Part shown: positions 11,700 to 23,370 of the stretch, piece after piece
How the letters are laid out: the number at the start of each line of letters is the position of its first letter
Position numbering within the stretch: position 1 is the stretch's first letter
Origin: Sthenelais limicola
Lineage: Eukaryota; Annelida; Polychaeta; Phyllodocida; Sigalionidae
Assembly (NCBI GenBank): GCA_942159475.1
Contig: OW804095.1
Span: 156,038,788-156,102,787, forward strand
Reading direction: 5' to 3'
DNA length: 64,000 nucleotides
Made by a program: the position numbers and the translations under genes
Notes under the pieces: model-generated
Seen by the model: the letters and a program-made list of their open reading frames with translations, nothing else
Told to the model about the DNA's origin: nothing
Database searches by the model: none

Positions 11700-11890
11700 T
11701 GAATATAATGTTCTTTTTCGATGGTGGAGTTGATACCTTCGGGATAGGAGTAATCAATTATAATGCACCTTTTATCGATTTCCCTTTTGGGTCTAGTCAT
11801 AATAGGCAAAATATTCACCCATGGCGAGAATGGGGGTTGTTTGAAGGGACCTGGTTGAGCGCGACCTGGTTGAGTCCTATGAGTAAATTT
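11700..11890 (-). pseudogene. DIRS-like reverse transcriptase fragment
   Basis: A minus-strand frame holds GPFKQPPFSPW, LPIMTRPKREIDKRC and IIIDYSYPEGINST. These line up with GLFEQPPFVEW, SPMMSRAKKDTDARR and VIIDLIFPEDNSVN in the DIRS-like RT at 18627-20510. It is a different, more diverged element of the same type, cut to about 60 residues on both sides. No catalytic motif is in the piece. Confidence 0.6.
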
Positions 11891-11915
11891 CATATTACCT
11901 TTCTCCTTAGCCGAC

Positions 11916-12239
11916 CTAGCTAGTAGGTGAAGGGTTTTGGTGTGCAGGCCCCTCGGCGTAAGCCTTCTTCCTTTCAGTGAATTCTTTAGCCAGTTTCTCG
12001 TTCATGGTAGCCTGCTCCTCGAAACGATTGACCAGTAGGTTTACTGTCTCCGTCAATGTTGGCTTCTTGGTGTGGCCACCCGGGGTCTGGTCATCGTCGG
12101 AGCCCATAGTAGGAGTGACCAGCTTGACCCATAGAGGTAGAGTGTGGGAAGTCGCTTTCGGACCGACCTTATATATGGTAATGTTACGTAAGGTACTTGA
12201 GTGTTCCGCCCCGTGCCTAATGTCCCATGACCGGACCAT
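11916..12239 (-). other. Open frame, possibly gag-like end of the DIRS fragment
   Basis: A 107-codon minus-strand frame next to the DIRS RT fragment. Its second half (from Met at MGSDDDQTP) looks like a short helical, charged N-terminus with TETVNLLVNRFEEQ, as seen at the start of some retroelement Gag proteins. There is no diagnostic motif. It could be the 5' end of the same element after an internal deletion, or chance. Confidence 0.25.
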
Positions 12240-12526
12240 TATAGTGTAAAATAATTCAATTTGACTCAGCTCTCCTTCTAATGGGGCTAGTTATACATTC
12301 TAGATGTCTAAATGTATGTTTTGTTAGCCTACAAATGCAACAAGGTCATTAAATAATTCCCAATGAAAATTGCTTTTTTGTGTAAAATAATTCAATTTGA
12401 CCGTAACTCAAATTACATGTCAAATCTGTGAACAGGCATAATAATATATAGATCCCTGCTTCTAATGGGTTTAGGAATGCATTCTAAAATGTCATTTGCC
12501 CACAAATGCATTACATCTGCATAGCA
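12240..12526. repeat. Diverged duplicated segment before the 190-bp satellite
   Basis: GTGTAAAATAATTCAATTTGA occurs twice (about 12244 and 12380), and TTCTAATGGG followed by a CACAAATGCA-type block occurs twice (about 12274 and 12460, 186 bp apart). It is probably degenerate satellite units. No gene. Confidence 0.45.
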
Positions 12527-13732
12527 GGGGGAGCTATCGTTAGCTATTTTACCATCAAGGTTTTGGTTACCAGGAGCATACATTTTTACTCAAATCTTGG
12601 GTTTTAATTAAAAACACATCTATGTGTAGCATGCGATCTGCTGGAGGCAGATTTGCTATCAAAAGGGCTGAAATTTGCTGAATATCATTTCCCATTACTC
12701 TCTGGTTTGGTTAGGGGTGCTATCGTTAGCCATTATGATATTGACTTAGTGGTGGCATGTGAACCTATATACCAGCCTAAATCATTTTAGAGAACTAATT
12801 AACATCAACAATTATCTTATATATCCAATCTGATCCGAAAGATTTCTTTAGCAATTTCAAGTAAACTATGGACAATATGTAGTGACTCAACACTAACTCA
12901 GGTTCTCGATCCTTGTCAGCAATCACCTCTTTATTCTCCGCACACATAAACATGGCTCGGGAGGCCAGTACTACTAGGGTACTGAGCCTAAATCGGACCA
13001 GCCACTCTGGGACTAGTCCATACGTTACACATAAGGCAAATAGGGTGTCACAACACCATATATATGTTACACAGAGAACACACAGTACACATAACATTAG
13101 GCAATACAGTGGTAAATAGCAATATAGGCTGCAGTGCATAAGAAGGACATCTGTTGGTCTATGTAGGAGTATACATAAAGCACAGTACTGCAAACCCCTG
13201 GTGGGACAGACTGTAACTCCATACCCAATGTTGCTGTATAGAGTATTTGTGATACCCAAATACTAAAAATATTTATTTCCTGGATGCCTCTTTTTTGTGA
13301 AGGGGGTGCTATCTTTAGCTATTCCAACATTGACTTTATGGTGCCATGTGCACACATAGATGCTTAAATTATGTTGCAGCATTTATCATTAACACTCATC
13401 CAATACATTACATCTAATTTAAGAGATATTGTGAAGAAAACGAGATGAAATATAAAAAAAAACTATTTGGGTAGAACCTCAATTTGTTTGGGTTGGGGGT
13501 GCTATCGTTAGCCATTACAAAATTGGCTTTGAGGCCAAATGTGAACATACGTTGTGGACGATTTTATTGAGTAGTTTAAAAGAAACATTCATTCAAAACA
13601 TCTAATCAGTTTGAAAAGGATTTGACAGGAAATAAATCTGAAACATCATTTGTTAATTTAATCACTGCCTCAGTTTGATTTTGTTGAGGGGGTGCTAACG
13701 TTAGTCATTCCAAAATCTACTTTCTGGTACCA
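12527..13732. repeat. Satellite, about 190-bp unit, left block
   Basis: The marker GGGGGTGCTATCGTTAGCC or a close variant occurs at 12527, 12713, 13302, 13495 and 13688. Spacing is 186, 589, 193 and 193; the 589 step falls to about 204 when the solo LTR at 12878-13258 is removed. Around each marker are similar GGC/CATGTGAACATA and CATCCAA/ATATCC blocks, so whole units repeat. Noncoding. Confidence 0.75.
12878..13258 (-). repeat. Solo LTR with AATA target duplication
   Basis: 381 bp starting TGTAGTGACT and ending GATACCCA on the plus strand, hence 5'-TG...CA-3' on both strands, flanked on both sides by AATA (12874-12877 and 13259-13262). On the minus strand an AATAAA signal lies near 12930, about 50 bp before the end. 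Size, ends and 4-bp duplication fit a gypsy-group solo LTR left by LTR-LTR recombination. It interrupts one 190-bp satellite unit. The open frame across it is chance. Confidence 0.75.
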
Positions 13733-14745
13733 TTGAATTGAATTGAATTGAAAAACATTTTTATTCAGACACAAGCTGCATTGAGGGGGGTCTCCGGCAA
13801 AATGGGAGGTATCCTTGGCCGTCATGATTATTGTTACAATAGTATCAGGTAGCAGAGAACAATACTGCCCCCTTCGATGAAGGGAGTCAGCTCTCGGCTA
13901 TTATTGTCATATTTAAAATCTACAGTGTTTTCTTTTGAATATGGCGTGAATATCAATCAATGGTATCAAAATAGTATCACTGGTATCAAAATAGTATCAC
14001 TCGAGAGGGTGTTTCAGTTATTACAGTAACATGAGCATTTATAAAAATAGGTTATATTACAATCTGGTAAGTATGTATATCAAGGTTGAACAAAGTAATC
14101 ATCATTCCAGATCAGGTTTGCCCTGGCGAGGGTTTTAAATCTGTCTTTATCGATGGTTAAGTGGGCCATAGTCGGCAGGTTGTTCCATGCATGGGGGATC
14201 GTGTTGGCTATTGACTTCCTAAATTGTTCTGTTCTTGGGTGTATTTGTTTTAGGATTTTACGACCTTCTCTGAAGTTTCTAGTATTTAGTACCCATAGAT
14301 CGATATTTGCAGGAACTTGTGCCAATCTATGACCCATTTGCAGGAGGTGCAGTCGCCTGCGATATTTGAGGAGGAGGAGCCTTTTTTGCAAGTGTAAATC
14401 TCTAACACTCTCTCTTGTGGGGATTTGATAAATAATTCTCAAAATTCTGTTTTGGAGTATTTGTAGGCGGTGGAGGTCCGTTGCTGAATGTGATTCCAAA
14501 AGGAAATCTGCCTGGTCAATGGTCGGCAGTACCATAACTTTGTAAATCATTAATAGTGTTGATTTGGGCAATTTCTTACTAAGTTTTGCGAACTGCCAGC
14601 ATTTATAATTCATAGAATTTATTAATTTGTTAGTTTGTTCTTTAAATTTTAGTGTCGCATCAACAACGGTCCCCAAGTATTTATAGGTGTCTACATCCTC
14701 TAGTGTCTCACCTCGAAATGTGAAATAGTGTGAAATAGTAATGAC
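13733..14745 (-). mobile_element. 5'-truncated LINE inserted in the 190-bp satellite
   Basis: Minus-strand LINE 3' end: the C-terminal part of RT, a 3' UTR of about 330 bp, AATAAA, then four TTCAA pentamers (13733-13752 on the plus strand as TTGAA). It splits a satellite unit that resumes after 14745. CR1/L2-like LINEs typically end in short tandem repeats rather than poly(A). The coding part resembles LINE-A. Confidence 0.8.
14080..14735 (-). pseudogene. LINE reverse transcriptase C-terminal (thumb) region
   Basis: About 215 residues starting in DVDTYKYLGTVVD, the conserved block after the RT palm, and ending IWNDDYFVQP with a stop. LINE-A has the same landmarks (DVDDYKYLGTVVD; NAIWADDNFLY), so this is a truncated relative. 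The upstream endonuclease, fingers and YADD palm are absent, so it encodes no active enzyme. The remaining frame is open. Confidence 0.8.
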
Positions 14746-15100
14746 TTCTTTGTGTAGTCATATGAACTAAATGCTCATCTATAATATCTAATATAGTTAA
14801 GAGATTTTATAAAATGATTGGGTCGAAATATGTTAATTTTCATGTTGATTACTGCCTCATTTCTGGGGGTGCTAACATTAGCCCTCTAACCATTGACTTT
14901 GAGGTCCTGTGTGACCATATAATGGCTCAAAGTATGTTAGGTTGTCAATAATAAACACTTATCCATGATATCCGATCAAATTGAACATATTTCAATAACA
15001 AATCTAGTTAGAATATGTATCTATCATCTATTTGATTACCGCTACATCTGTTTGGCAAGGGGTGCTATCGTTAGTTATCACAGTGGTGGGTCACGGAATG
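14746..15100. repeat. Satellite, about 190-bp unit, right block
   Basis: Continuation of the same satellite after the LINE insertion, with markers at 14865 (GGGGGTGCTAACATTAGCC) and 15058 (GGGGTGCTATCGTTAGT), 193 bp apart. Confidence 0.7.
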
Positions 15101-15227
15101 ATGAGAGGCAGGATGTATTCATTTTCTTCAGTTGTAATTATGAAATTGATATGACTGCTATACTATCAGTCAGGTAGAGTAGAGGTATGTTCAGGCGAAG
15201 CCAGACTAGAGGATAGCCTATATGAAT

Positions 15228-15252
15228 ATTAATAATAATAATAATAATAATA
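15228..15252. repeat. (AAT)n microsatellite
   Basis: An uninterrupted AAT run of about 25 bp. The surrounding 15101-15461 shows no gene. Confidence 0.9.
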
Positions 15253-15461
15253 CGTAACAACGTAGTCCCGTTTCTAGACTAATGAATCTCATTTATTCAG
15301 CTTAATTTATACAGCTGGTCAGTTGACCATGAAGCCCATTGCGCATGCGCATTAATTACATATTCCTCCAATCGGAAGGAATCATGTGGTACATATTTAC
15401 ATCTCTTGAGTAATTAACCAATGACAGGCCTTAACCAATCACCTTGCAGGTGCCTCATTAA

Positions 15462-16334
15462 AGCCGAAACTTCATAGGATATCATCTATACATTTTCTAG
15501 GCGGGGAAATCGTATCCAACGATCTCACATATGTATTTTATGTAATTCTCATCGATTAAAGAAGTGGAGAGCTATTTTACATGGAATTAATTGTAGCAGA
15601 CAACCTGTATGAATGCCGCCATTGCTGTAAGTCATGTGACTTTTGATGACGTATGATACCCACAACTCACAACGAGGTGCAGGCCTTGTGCCACTGGCAC
15701 GGCCTTGCCTGAGCCATAGTTTTGTATGAACTAATGATAAACATTGTACCACTGGTTGCCTTTGAGCCTTAATAAGCCACAAACAAATACCGGGGAAGGT
15801 GTTAAAGCTATGGAGGGTTAGGGTGAGGTGGGGGAGAGAAGTGAAAGTGTCAAAACATTGCTGCCACCGCCATTTACGGCGTTCACTTTTGGCGCAGCAG
15901 GGGGAGAGTTGCACAATAAAATCGGGAGTCTCTTGGGTGAATTAAGGCATATTTATAATTTGTATATATACTAATATTAATATCCAAACGATCTCACTGT
16001 ATATACATCATATAATTATGTATATATCAATGCTTGACATTAATCTGTTGTAAGGTTGATGTTTGTTTACATATACATGTCTGTCCAGAGTAGGGTGACC
16101 AATCAGATAATGAGGGCCAGTGACGTCACCAATACATGTAAATCGCCACCAGTGGCACTGTTGTTCACCAATATGTCTGCCTCCTTGTAAGAGAGGAGGT
16201 GACTTCTTTTCTTCTGGTTCTGCTTGTAAATAATGATACGATTACTATAATATGCTACACATTTACTCCTTAGACTATAATGTTTCTGCTATTTAAAAAA
16301 AAATATATGTGGATTCGTATATTGTGTTTGGGCT
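15462..16334 (+). mobile_element. TTAA-flanked MITE-like element, copy 1
   Basis: 873 bp flanked by TTAA on both sides (15458-15461 and 16335-16338). Ends are AGCCGAAAC and GTTTGGGCT, a short imperfect inverted terminal repeat. It has no coding capacity. A second copy lies inverted at 29304-30191 and is similar over its length, apart from a diverged segment near 15690-15760. TTAA duplication plus AG start suits Kolobok or a piggyBac relative; an autonomous Kolobok-like element with the same TTAA-AG junction is present at 40507-44397. Confidence 0.75.
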
Positions 16335-16469
16335 TTAAGGCAACCAATCAGGTGGTGTTAGTTGGTTCACTGTCCGTGACCTGAGGGGGTGGGTCAGTGG
16401 TGACGTCACACCAGTCTGACCCCTGGCTCCCCCTTGTGTGTAGGTGCGATATTACCATACATATATTAC

Positions 16470-17020
16470 TAGTCCGGAGGCAGAACCCCATTTTTGGGCT
16501 GAACCTTGCGTTTTGGTCCATACGATGTTTTTTGATTGATTCTAGATCTCCAGAATCTCCTGATTCCAAATCTGCCGGGTGCCACTCTGTAAACCTTGAG
16601 GAAAATTATTTATCGACATTTGAAAAAAAAAAGTTAAAAATATTAATTTTAATAATTAAAAAAATAATTTTGTCCTAAATATCCACTGTAATTGCATAAT
16701 TTTGATGGAAAATAAACTTTGAACGAGGAATTGCATATTTCAAGGTCAAGAGAATTCATCATGACCGCTAAAGGTCATATTCAAAGGTCAAAGGTCAAGG
16801 TCAAAGGTATTTTTGAGGTTTTTTGCAAATAACTCTTGGGAAAAATGGTCTGACATCTTAGATCAAATTAAATTAATTTTAGGGTACATTATTTCCTATT
16901 GATTGATCCCAGTTACTTAATTCTACATTCAGAAGTCCTATTACAATTGCTTTTCAAAAGATGAGACTATTTTGTGTTTTTGCCGGAAAATGAAGTAGGC
17001 CCTTGTTTCTTGGAAGCATA
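16470..17020 (+). repeat. DIRS-like element, left inverted terminal repeat
   Basis: About 550 bp matching, in reverse complement, 20705-21258. Shared blocks include GAACCTTGCGTTTTGG, GCCGGGTGCCACTCTGTAA, GAATTCATCATGACC and a cluster of AGGTCA half-sites at 16770-16808. Confidence 0.85.
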
Positions 17021-17362
17021 GTTGAGTATCTGTTATAGATAGAGCTAAATGCTGGTCAGTTGCATTAGGTAATGACTGGGCATTGCGTCTCCCACCAGGG
17101 TCGCCACCAGAAGTGCTCACTGCTACCACCTACCTCTATACTCCTCCTCCCTACTTCCCCCATCTCGTCCTCTTCCTCTCCCTCACTCTCCTCCAGACGC
17201 CATACATTCAACACCCCTCATCTTTTCTTCAAGGTCTATATTCAAAATTTGTTGGCCTATAACAGCAAATGCTTCACATTCGCTAAAGAAGCAGTTGGGC
17301 AGGACATCATACCACCAACACGGGTCAGTTTCAAGTACTGAGATACTCCAGATTATCTCAAA
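17021..17362 (+). other. DIRS-like element, leader before gag, no gene
   Basis: About 340 bp between the left repeat and gag, C/T-rich near 17130-17210. No frame is supported. It probably holds the 5' untranslated region. Confidence 0.5.
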
Positions 17363-18621
17363 ATGCCTATAAGAACCAGAGCGAAAACGGCCGAAGGCCA
17401 GCAACACGACCAAGAGAGCGTGGAGCAGGACATCACGTTCAAACAACCAAAGCCACTAAAGCCTTCGTGTAAGTCACTACAAGAAGGACTTACTGGGGTG
17501 TCAGGAGAGGTAGCAGAAGTAAAAGAGCAGATTCCTGGACTATCAATGCAATTCGCTCAAATTCTAGAGGCTCAAGGAATCAACTCCCAGCCGTTTGATG
17601 GAGACAGGTCAGACGCGGGATCTCAGTTATCTAGACACTCAAGGTCCACCACGAGGTCCAGCCAGAGCACAAAGAGGGGACGCGACCACTCATCGGAGAT
17701 GCGGAGCAGCCCAAGCGGCGAGGTCACAGAGCGCGAGCCACCGTCCAAGCATTCAAACACACATGTCACTAAGTTGGTCACCGACTCGCAGCGGAGGGCA
17801 AGCTCAGCACCAAAGGTTATACGCTGCCAGGTCAAGGCTAACGACTACCTGGAACGCGAGATGGATAGAGAACGCTTCGCACACAAATTACACGGTAGGG
17901 TCGATATTGTTTCCAACATTCACAACGCAAAAATTATGGCAAAACCATATATGTATGTCTACAAGGAGGATGTACAGACAATTAAGCAGAAGCTCGATGC
18001 CCGGGCATCACTATCATATAACGAATACCTTGATGGATACCTAGCCCTTATTGATGACCCGTGGGATACGTATCCGATGACTATCCACATCTCATGCACC
18101 ACCTCAGGCAGGTGACAAAGGATAGCCTGGAATGGCCCTGGAGTGCTGTGCGTCAATGGACCCAGTACATCTGGGATATGGTAGAGAGTGGAAAGATCAC
18201 ATGGAGCGATAAATCCACTATCCAGGATGAATGCGTGAAAATATGTCTGACCGGTGGGGGCCAAGGTTACGCTGCGCCCTATTCTAATGATCGCACAGGT
18301 AAGAGTGCGACTAGCTCAAAGTCAGACAGGTCACTGGAGACCATATGTAGCCAATTCAACTCGAGAGATGGGTGTAGCTTTGCCCATGACCACAAGGAAG
18401 GAAGTGTAAGCTTCATACATGCATGCACCTACTGTGATTCCATAGTCAGGCGCAATAAGCACTCCATCAAAGAGTGTCAAAAGCGTCTCAAGCACCAGCA
18501 GAGTCAAGTGGATGGCTCATACGCCCCGAGGAATAACACACAAGTCCAAAACGGAAACAACAGGCAGAAAACCCACAACAGCTATGAAGCTAAGTCCTCT
18601 GCAAGTTCAAAAAACGAGTAG
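17363..18621 (+). pseudogene. DIRS-like gag, frameshifted
   Basis: Structural protein. The first frame (17363-18115, Met at MPIRTRAKTAEG) has a helical start, an Arg/Ser-rich middle and a conserved segment ending near LIDDPWDTYP. The next frame (from about 18075 to 18621) carries on with PHLMHHLRQV, WSAVRQWTQYIW and a Cys/His cluster: ICSQFNSRDGC, then HACTYCDSI, ending HSIKEC. That cluster is the usual end of DIRS/Ngaro Gag. The two frames join around 18070-18110, so one indel has split the gene. Start choice is the first Met of the open frame. Confidence 0.65.
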
Positions 18622-18626
18622 AGGGC

Positions 18627-20510
18627 GTGGCACGTGGTACAGACCTGCCACGCCCACTGGATGTAAACACCGGCGACCTAGTTCGCTGTCCAGGGGCCGT
18701 CCCAGGGGCCGGGGCCACAAGTCTCGCCCATCCTCACGCGCACCGCGAGAGTGTGGCCGAGATCCATCATGGCGGACAACAACATGACTCGCATGGTAAA
18801 ATGGAGACTGTGAATGACAAAAGATTGAATCCTGAGGCCAAGGAAGTCCTTTCAGCCAAAGTAGTAGAGCGGGATGAGAGAGACAATTCAGTACATGATT
18901 ACCAGGACTATTTCAATGCTATCATAGAGATATGCTCCGGCAAAAGAAGCCCGGGCGATGTCAACACAAGCCCAGCGTACCTCGCCTCACACCGGCAGCT
19001 CAACTGGCCGAGGGCATCTCATGACAACAAGTGGCAAGAGTTCAGCCACATATACGAACAGGTGCGTAAGCATGGTCTCCCTAATGCCATAGGAGCGCAA
19101 TTGACTATTCCCTCTAAACTAAACATACCGGAATGGGACACATTACTATCACAGTCGACAGAGGACAGAGAAATACTAAGCTTCGTAAAGTACGGCTTCC
19201 CGATGGGTTACATGGGACCTACTTCGCAGAACAGGGGAGTTAACAACCACCCCAGTGCCAACAAGTTCCAGGACAAAATTCACGACTTCATAAACAAGGA
19301 GCTCAACCTTACCGGCCTACTAGGCCTGTTCGAGCAACCACCGTTTGTGGAGTGGTCACACACGTCACCGATGATGTCCAGAGCTAAGAAGGACACCGAT
19401 GCACGGCGTGTGATCATTGATCTGATATTCCCCGAGGATAACTCTGTCAACAAATACATCATCAAAAATTCTGTGTGGGGGGAGCAAAGGAACCACTCAC
19501 TACCTACAGTGGACAACCTAGTGTCGCACCTGAGGCAGGTAGGCACTAATGCACACATGGCAGTCATCGACATATCCAGGGCCTACAAAAACTTTTACAG
19601 CGACCCCCTTGACTGGCCCCTACTATGCCTGGAGTGGCAAGGTGAGTGGTTCTGTGATATTACGATGCCATTCGGCAGTAGGGGGTCGAGCGCCCTTATG
19701 CAAAGGGTAGCTAATGCCATTGTAAGGATGTTGGCAAGACAAGGCCACACAGCATTTATGTATCTCAACGACCTGGCCTTGATCTCTAATAATATCGAGG
19801 AGGCAGAGAGGGCATATGATTGCGCAAGGGACATCTTAAGTAGGTTGGGACTAGTCGAGGCCACAGCTAAGTTGCACCCACCGTCACAACATGTAACATG
19901 GCTAGGGATTAAAATAGACACCACCAACATGACACTAGCAAAGCTCGAAGCCAAGGTAAAACAAGCCATCGCCATGACTACCAAGTACAACAAAAGACAC
20001 TCTATCAGCAGGAGGGAACTGCAATCGCTAATTGGTACACTGATCCATGTTGGCAAGTGTGTCCCGCCAGCTAGGCTATTCGTGTCACGCCTCCTGCAGG
20101 CACTCAGAGAATTCCAAGGAGTACATGCCAACATCAACTCGGAAATGAAAGAAGACCTCAGATGGTTCATAGCATTCTTCTCGGAGTGGAACGGCAGGTC
20201 CATAATCCCGGAGATACATGCGACGAAGGTCATTCTAGTCGATGCATGCCTATCAGGCGTAGGCGGTACAGATGGTCAATTCGCGTACAAACACCAAATA
20301 TGTCAGCTGAACACACAAGCTGAAAACATCTCCGACGTGGAGGCAGTGAACGTTGCCATCGCACTGCATACACTAATAAGTGACACTGACCGAGGCACAC
20401 ACATACATATAATCTGCGATAACATCTCAAGTGTATATGTACTGCAGAGTGGAAAAGGGAAGAATAGGGCCATGCTAACAATAGGGTTAAGTTTACATGA
20501 GAAGAAATAG
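18627..20510 (+). pseudogene. DIRS-like reverse transcriptase-RNase H, truncated, YLND active site
   Basis: Reverse transcriptase of the DIRS type. RT blocks: SPMMSRAKKDTDARRVIIDL (from about 19370), VIDISRAYKNF (catalytic Asp, 19563-19595), ITMPFGSRGSSALMQR (19659-19706), then MYLNDLALIS where YLDD or YIDD is expected, so the second catalytic Asp position is Asn. A DIRS hallmark follows: VTWLGIKIDT and RELQSLIGTLIHVGKCVPPAR. RNase H starts at VILVDACLSGVGG (20231) but ends after IICDNISSVYVLQSG without its last block. The tyrosine recombinase is missing. The first 60 residues are low-complexity and the true start may be further in. Confidence 0.8.
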
Positions 20511-20704
20511 ATTGGTGGCCTCACACCTGAAATCCAAGCTGCACCCATTTGTAAGTGGGATGTTTTTTAATTTAACCAATAATGGGAATAACCTTATAAT
20601 TGCAATAAATTCATAAAAAGTTCAGTTTCATTCAAAGAAACATGTACAATATATTGATTGAAAGACTATATCATACTCTAACAATCATTTATTTCTATTT
20701 CCAA

Positions 20705-21258
20705 CAGAGACATCTCTGTGGTTCAAGAAATTGGGGCCTACCTAATGTTCTGGCTGAAACACAAAATATTCCCTTTGTTTTGAAAAGCTATTGTAATAAG
20801 ACTACTGAACGTAGAATCAAGTATTTGGTCTCAATCAATAGGAAATAATGTGCTCTAAAATTGATTTTATTTGATCTAAGATGTCAGACGATTTTTCTCA
20901 TAGTTATTTGCAAAAAACCTTAAATAAAACCTTTGACCTTGACCTTTGACCTTTGAATATGACCTTTAGAGGTCATGATGAATTCTCTAACTTGGTATAT
21001 ATTTAATTCCACTTACAAAGTTCATGTTCCATCATAATTATGCAATTATAGTGGATACTGACATTGAAATATTTTTTTTATTGATTAAATTTAATATTTT
21101 TAACTTTTTTTTTTAAAACATCGATAATTAATTTTCCTCAAGGGTTACAGAGTGGCACCCGGCAGATTTGGAATCAGGAGATTTTGGAGATTTAGAATCA
21201 ATCAAAAAACATCGTATGGCCCCAAAACGCAAGGTTCACCCCTCCTACCTCCGGACTA
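20705..21258 (-). repeat. DIRS-like element, right inverted terminal repeat
   Basis: Reverse complement of 16470-17020, with an intact AGGTCA half-site cluster at 20930-20970. The arms differ by scattered substitutions and small indels. Confidence 0.85.
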
Positions 21259-23370
21259 TTATGAGTAATGATGCATAATAGAGAGATGGGTAATTAATGC
21301 CATTGATTAATGTTGCACAATGTTAGGCAATAAATGTATATAAGATCAAATGAGACTTGAGTAATGTTATACAATATTATGTAATCATATCCCGACGGGC
21401 ACTGAGTGCAATTGAGTGTGATAGCACTGCGATCATTTTGTGATTGACTGCAAACTAGTGAAGTGTGATACTTATGGCTATGAATCACAGTGAAATGGAC
21501 ATGCCATTAGCAACCATTATGTGAAATCCATTGCGTTTATTTCCTCCTATGTTGTTGGTTGCCTCACACTTGTGTTGGATCAAGTTCTCATTTATATTCA
21601 TTTATATTCATTTATTGTGTCTAGTATTGGGACATACACAGAGTATAATATGCGTAACAGTTACGCGCGGCGCTAATGCACGCCTGCTACTAGTGAGACC
21701 AAAATGATGCATATGGTTAAATTCCTTATTTCCTCAGCTTTCTTTACATATAAAGTTTGTGCATGTTAAATGATATTTAATATGATAGAGCAGTTACCAA
21801 AGATAATAATTTATTTCTGACACCAAGTCAAAGAAATTTGTATATTGAAAATTATTCTATTATATATGTTCGAAATATTGGGAATAGCCCATTACCCTTA
21901 CCCTTTACCATTATGCCACTTGTCCTCACCAGGTGATGGTACAGTTTTCACCAGGTGGCGCTTCTGGCTAACTGGGGTGCATTTACAATTTCTTTTACAA
22001 TAAAAGTGACGTTAACACATTTATGTGGCATTTATTTATTTATAGCACTTTAGATATTCCACATAATGTACATAGGAATCGTATAAGTGATATACTTCTA
22101 TAGTTTATGTGAGTTATATGCCTGTTTGATATTGAAAAATGCTGTGATCAAAGCACCCTAATGACTGTACATATAGATTGCCCCTAGTGGTTGGGTAGGG
22201 GCAGAGCCATTTGACTACTGGAATACATCAGATGGGAGGCTACTATGCTTCAGGCTCCCAAAGATCATGGTATAATTGATGAAAATGATGCATATAGAGA
22301 GGACAATACATGGACTATACCCTAAACTCTCTTCGAAATTTAGGGACTAATGAAACCCTTCCAACTTTTCTGTAAGAAAATAATATACTGTCTCTGCCAG
22401 GGCAGGAAAATGAAACTGCCATGAATCGTCACATTTATTTCAGATGTTATTAATCTAAGGAATTGGAATGATAGTATATAAATATCCCGCTCAAAATGCC
22501 ATAAGAATTTGCTATTTTTTGCAATAATATAGCGTTATATCCTTAGCGTGACCATCTCGTGATCATTGCGCAATAATTATTGCGTGAAAAGCGTCCACGC
22601 TCATCACAGAACTCTGGCGAGATGATTGCGCATTAAAAATCGCGCAGAATTGCGTTCGTTTGCCCGTCGGGATGTAATCAAAAAGGTGTGATTTGTGGTC
22701 GTGACAAAATGTATGAAAAACAAAATCATGATATATGCCCCTTTTAGTGATAATAAATAATTGATGGGATTTGAAGTATGTTGGAATTTGTTACAATTGC
22801 ACTAACGATAGCACCCCCTGATGATGCCATGCATAGGGCCTCTGGGAACGGGAAAAAAGGGAAGAAAGTAGAAAAAAATATTTTTTTTGATAAGTGATCC
22901 AATGAATTTTTAATACCAAAACTTTGAAAGACATCTAAGCTTTGATGTTTACATGAAGAGAAAGTAAAGGATGTGAATAATTGAATGGCCAAAATTATGG
23001 TAAAATGCAGATATTGGTGTTGGAAGAAGTTATATAAAGAATTATATTCTTTTGAAGACAACTAGACGCTATGGTGACTCCAGTAGTGGCACCAGGTGCC
23101 GCTAGGTAAATCTAATCCCAAGGCGTCACCGCCAGTCTGTCTGAGAAAGGATAGTTGCTCAAAATGGCACACAATCACCTTTTTACAGTGATCTGATACA
23201 TCTACTTATTTCTGTTGCCCCAGAACGCCCCCTAAACCCCTCTACTTCAATGTTTTAAAAATAACACAGTCATCATAGCATGAATAAAGGAGATATGGAC
23301 GTTTTCCTTCCTCTGCCATGCAAGCTAGGCTGTGTTTGTAAGCGCTCTTTATGCTATGCATTCACCACAA
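21259..23370. other. Gene-free stretch
   Basis: No supportable gene. A/T-rich, with one inverted copy of the satellite marker at 22801-22819 and a segment at 22490-22660 rich in GCGCAATAATTATTGCG-like short palindromes. Confidence 0.6.

Larger units (their letters stand above)
16470..21258 (+). mobile_element. DIRS-like retroelement with inverted terminal repeats
   Basis: A 4.79-kb element bounded by inverted repeats starting TAGTCCGGAGG at both outer ends. Inside are a frameshifted gag and a DIRS-type RT-RNase H. DIRS elements integrate through a tyrosine recombinase and commonly have inverted or split terminal repeats without target duplication; no direct repeat flanks this one. The recombinase gene expected after RNase H is absent: only about 200 bp separates the RT stop (20510) from the right repeat. 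This is therefore a defective copy. Confidence 0.8.

Noticed and set aside
12795..13259. A 154-codon Cys-rich minus-strand protein
   Set aside because: It lies almost entirely in the solo LTR and has no motif.
11005..15100. CRISPR-like array
   Set aside because: Units of 159 and 190 bp are satellites without short spacers, and the DNA is from an animal.
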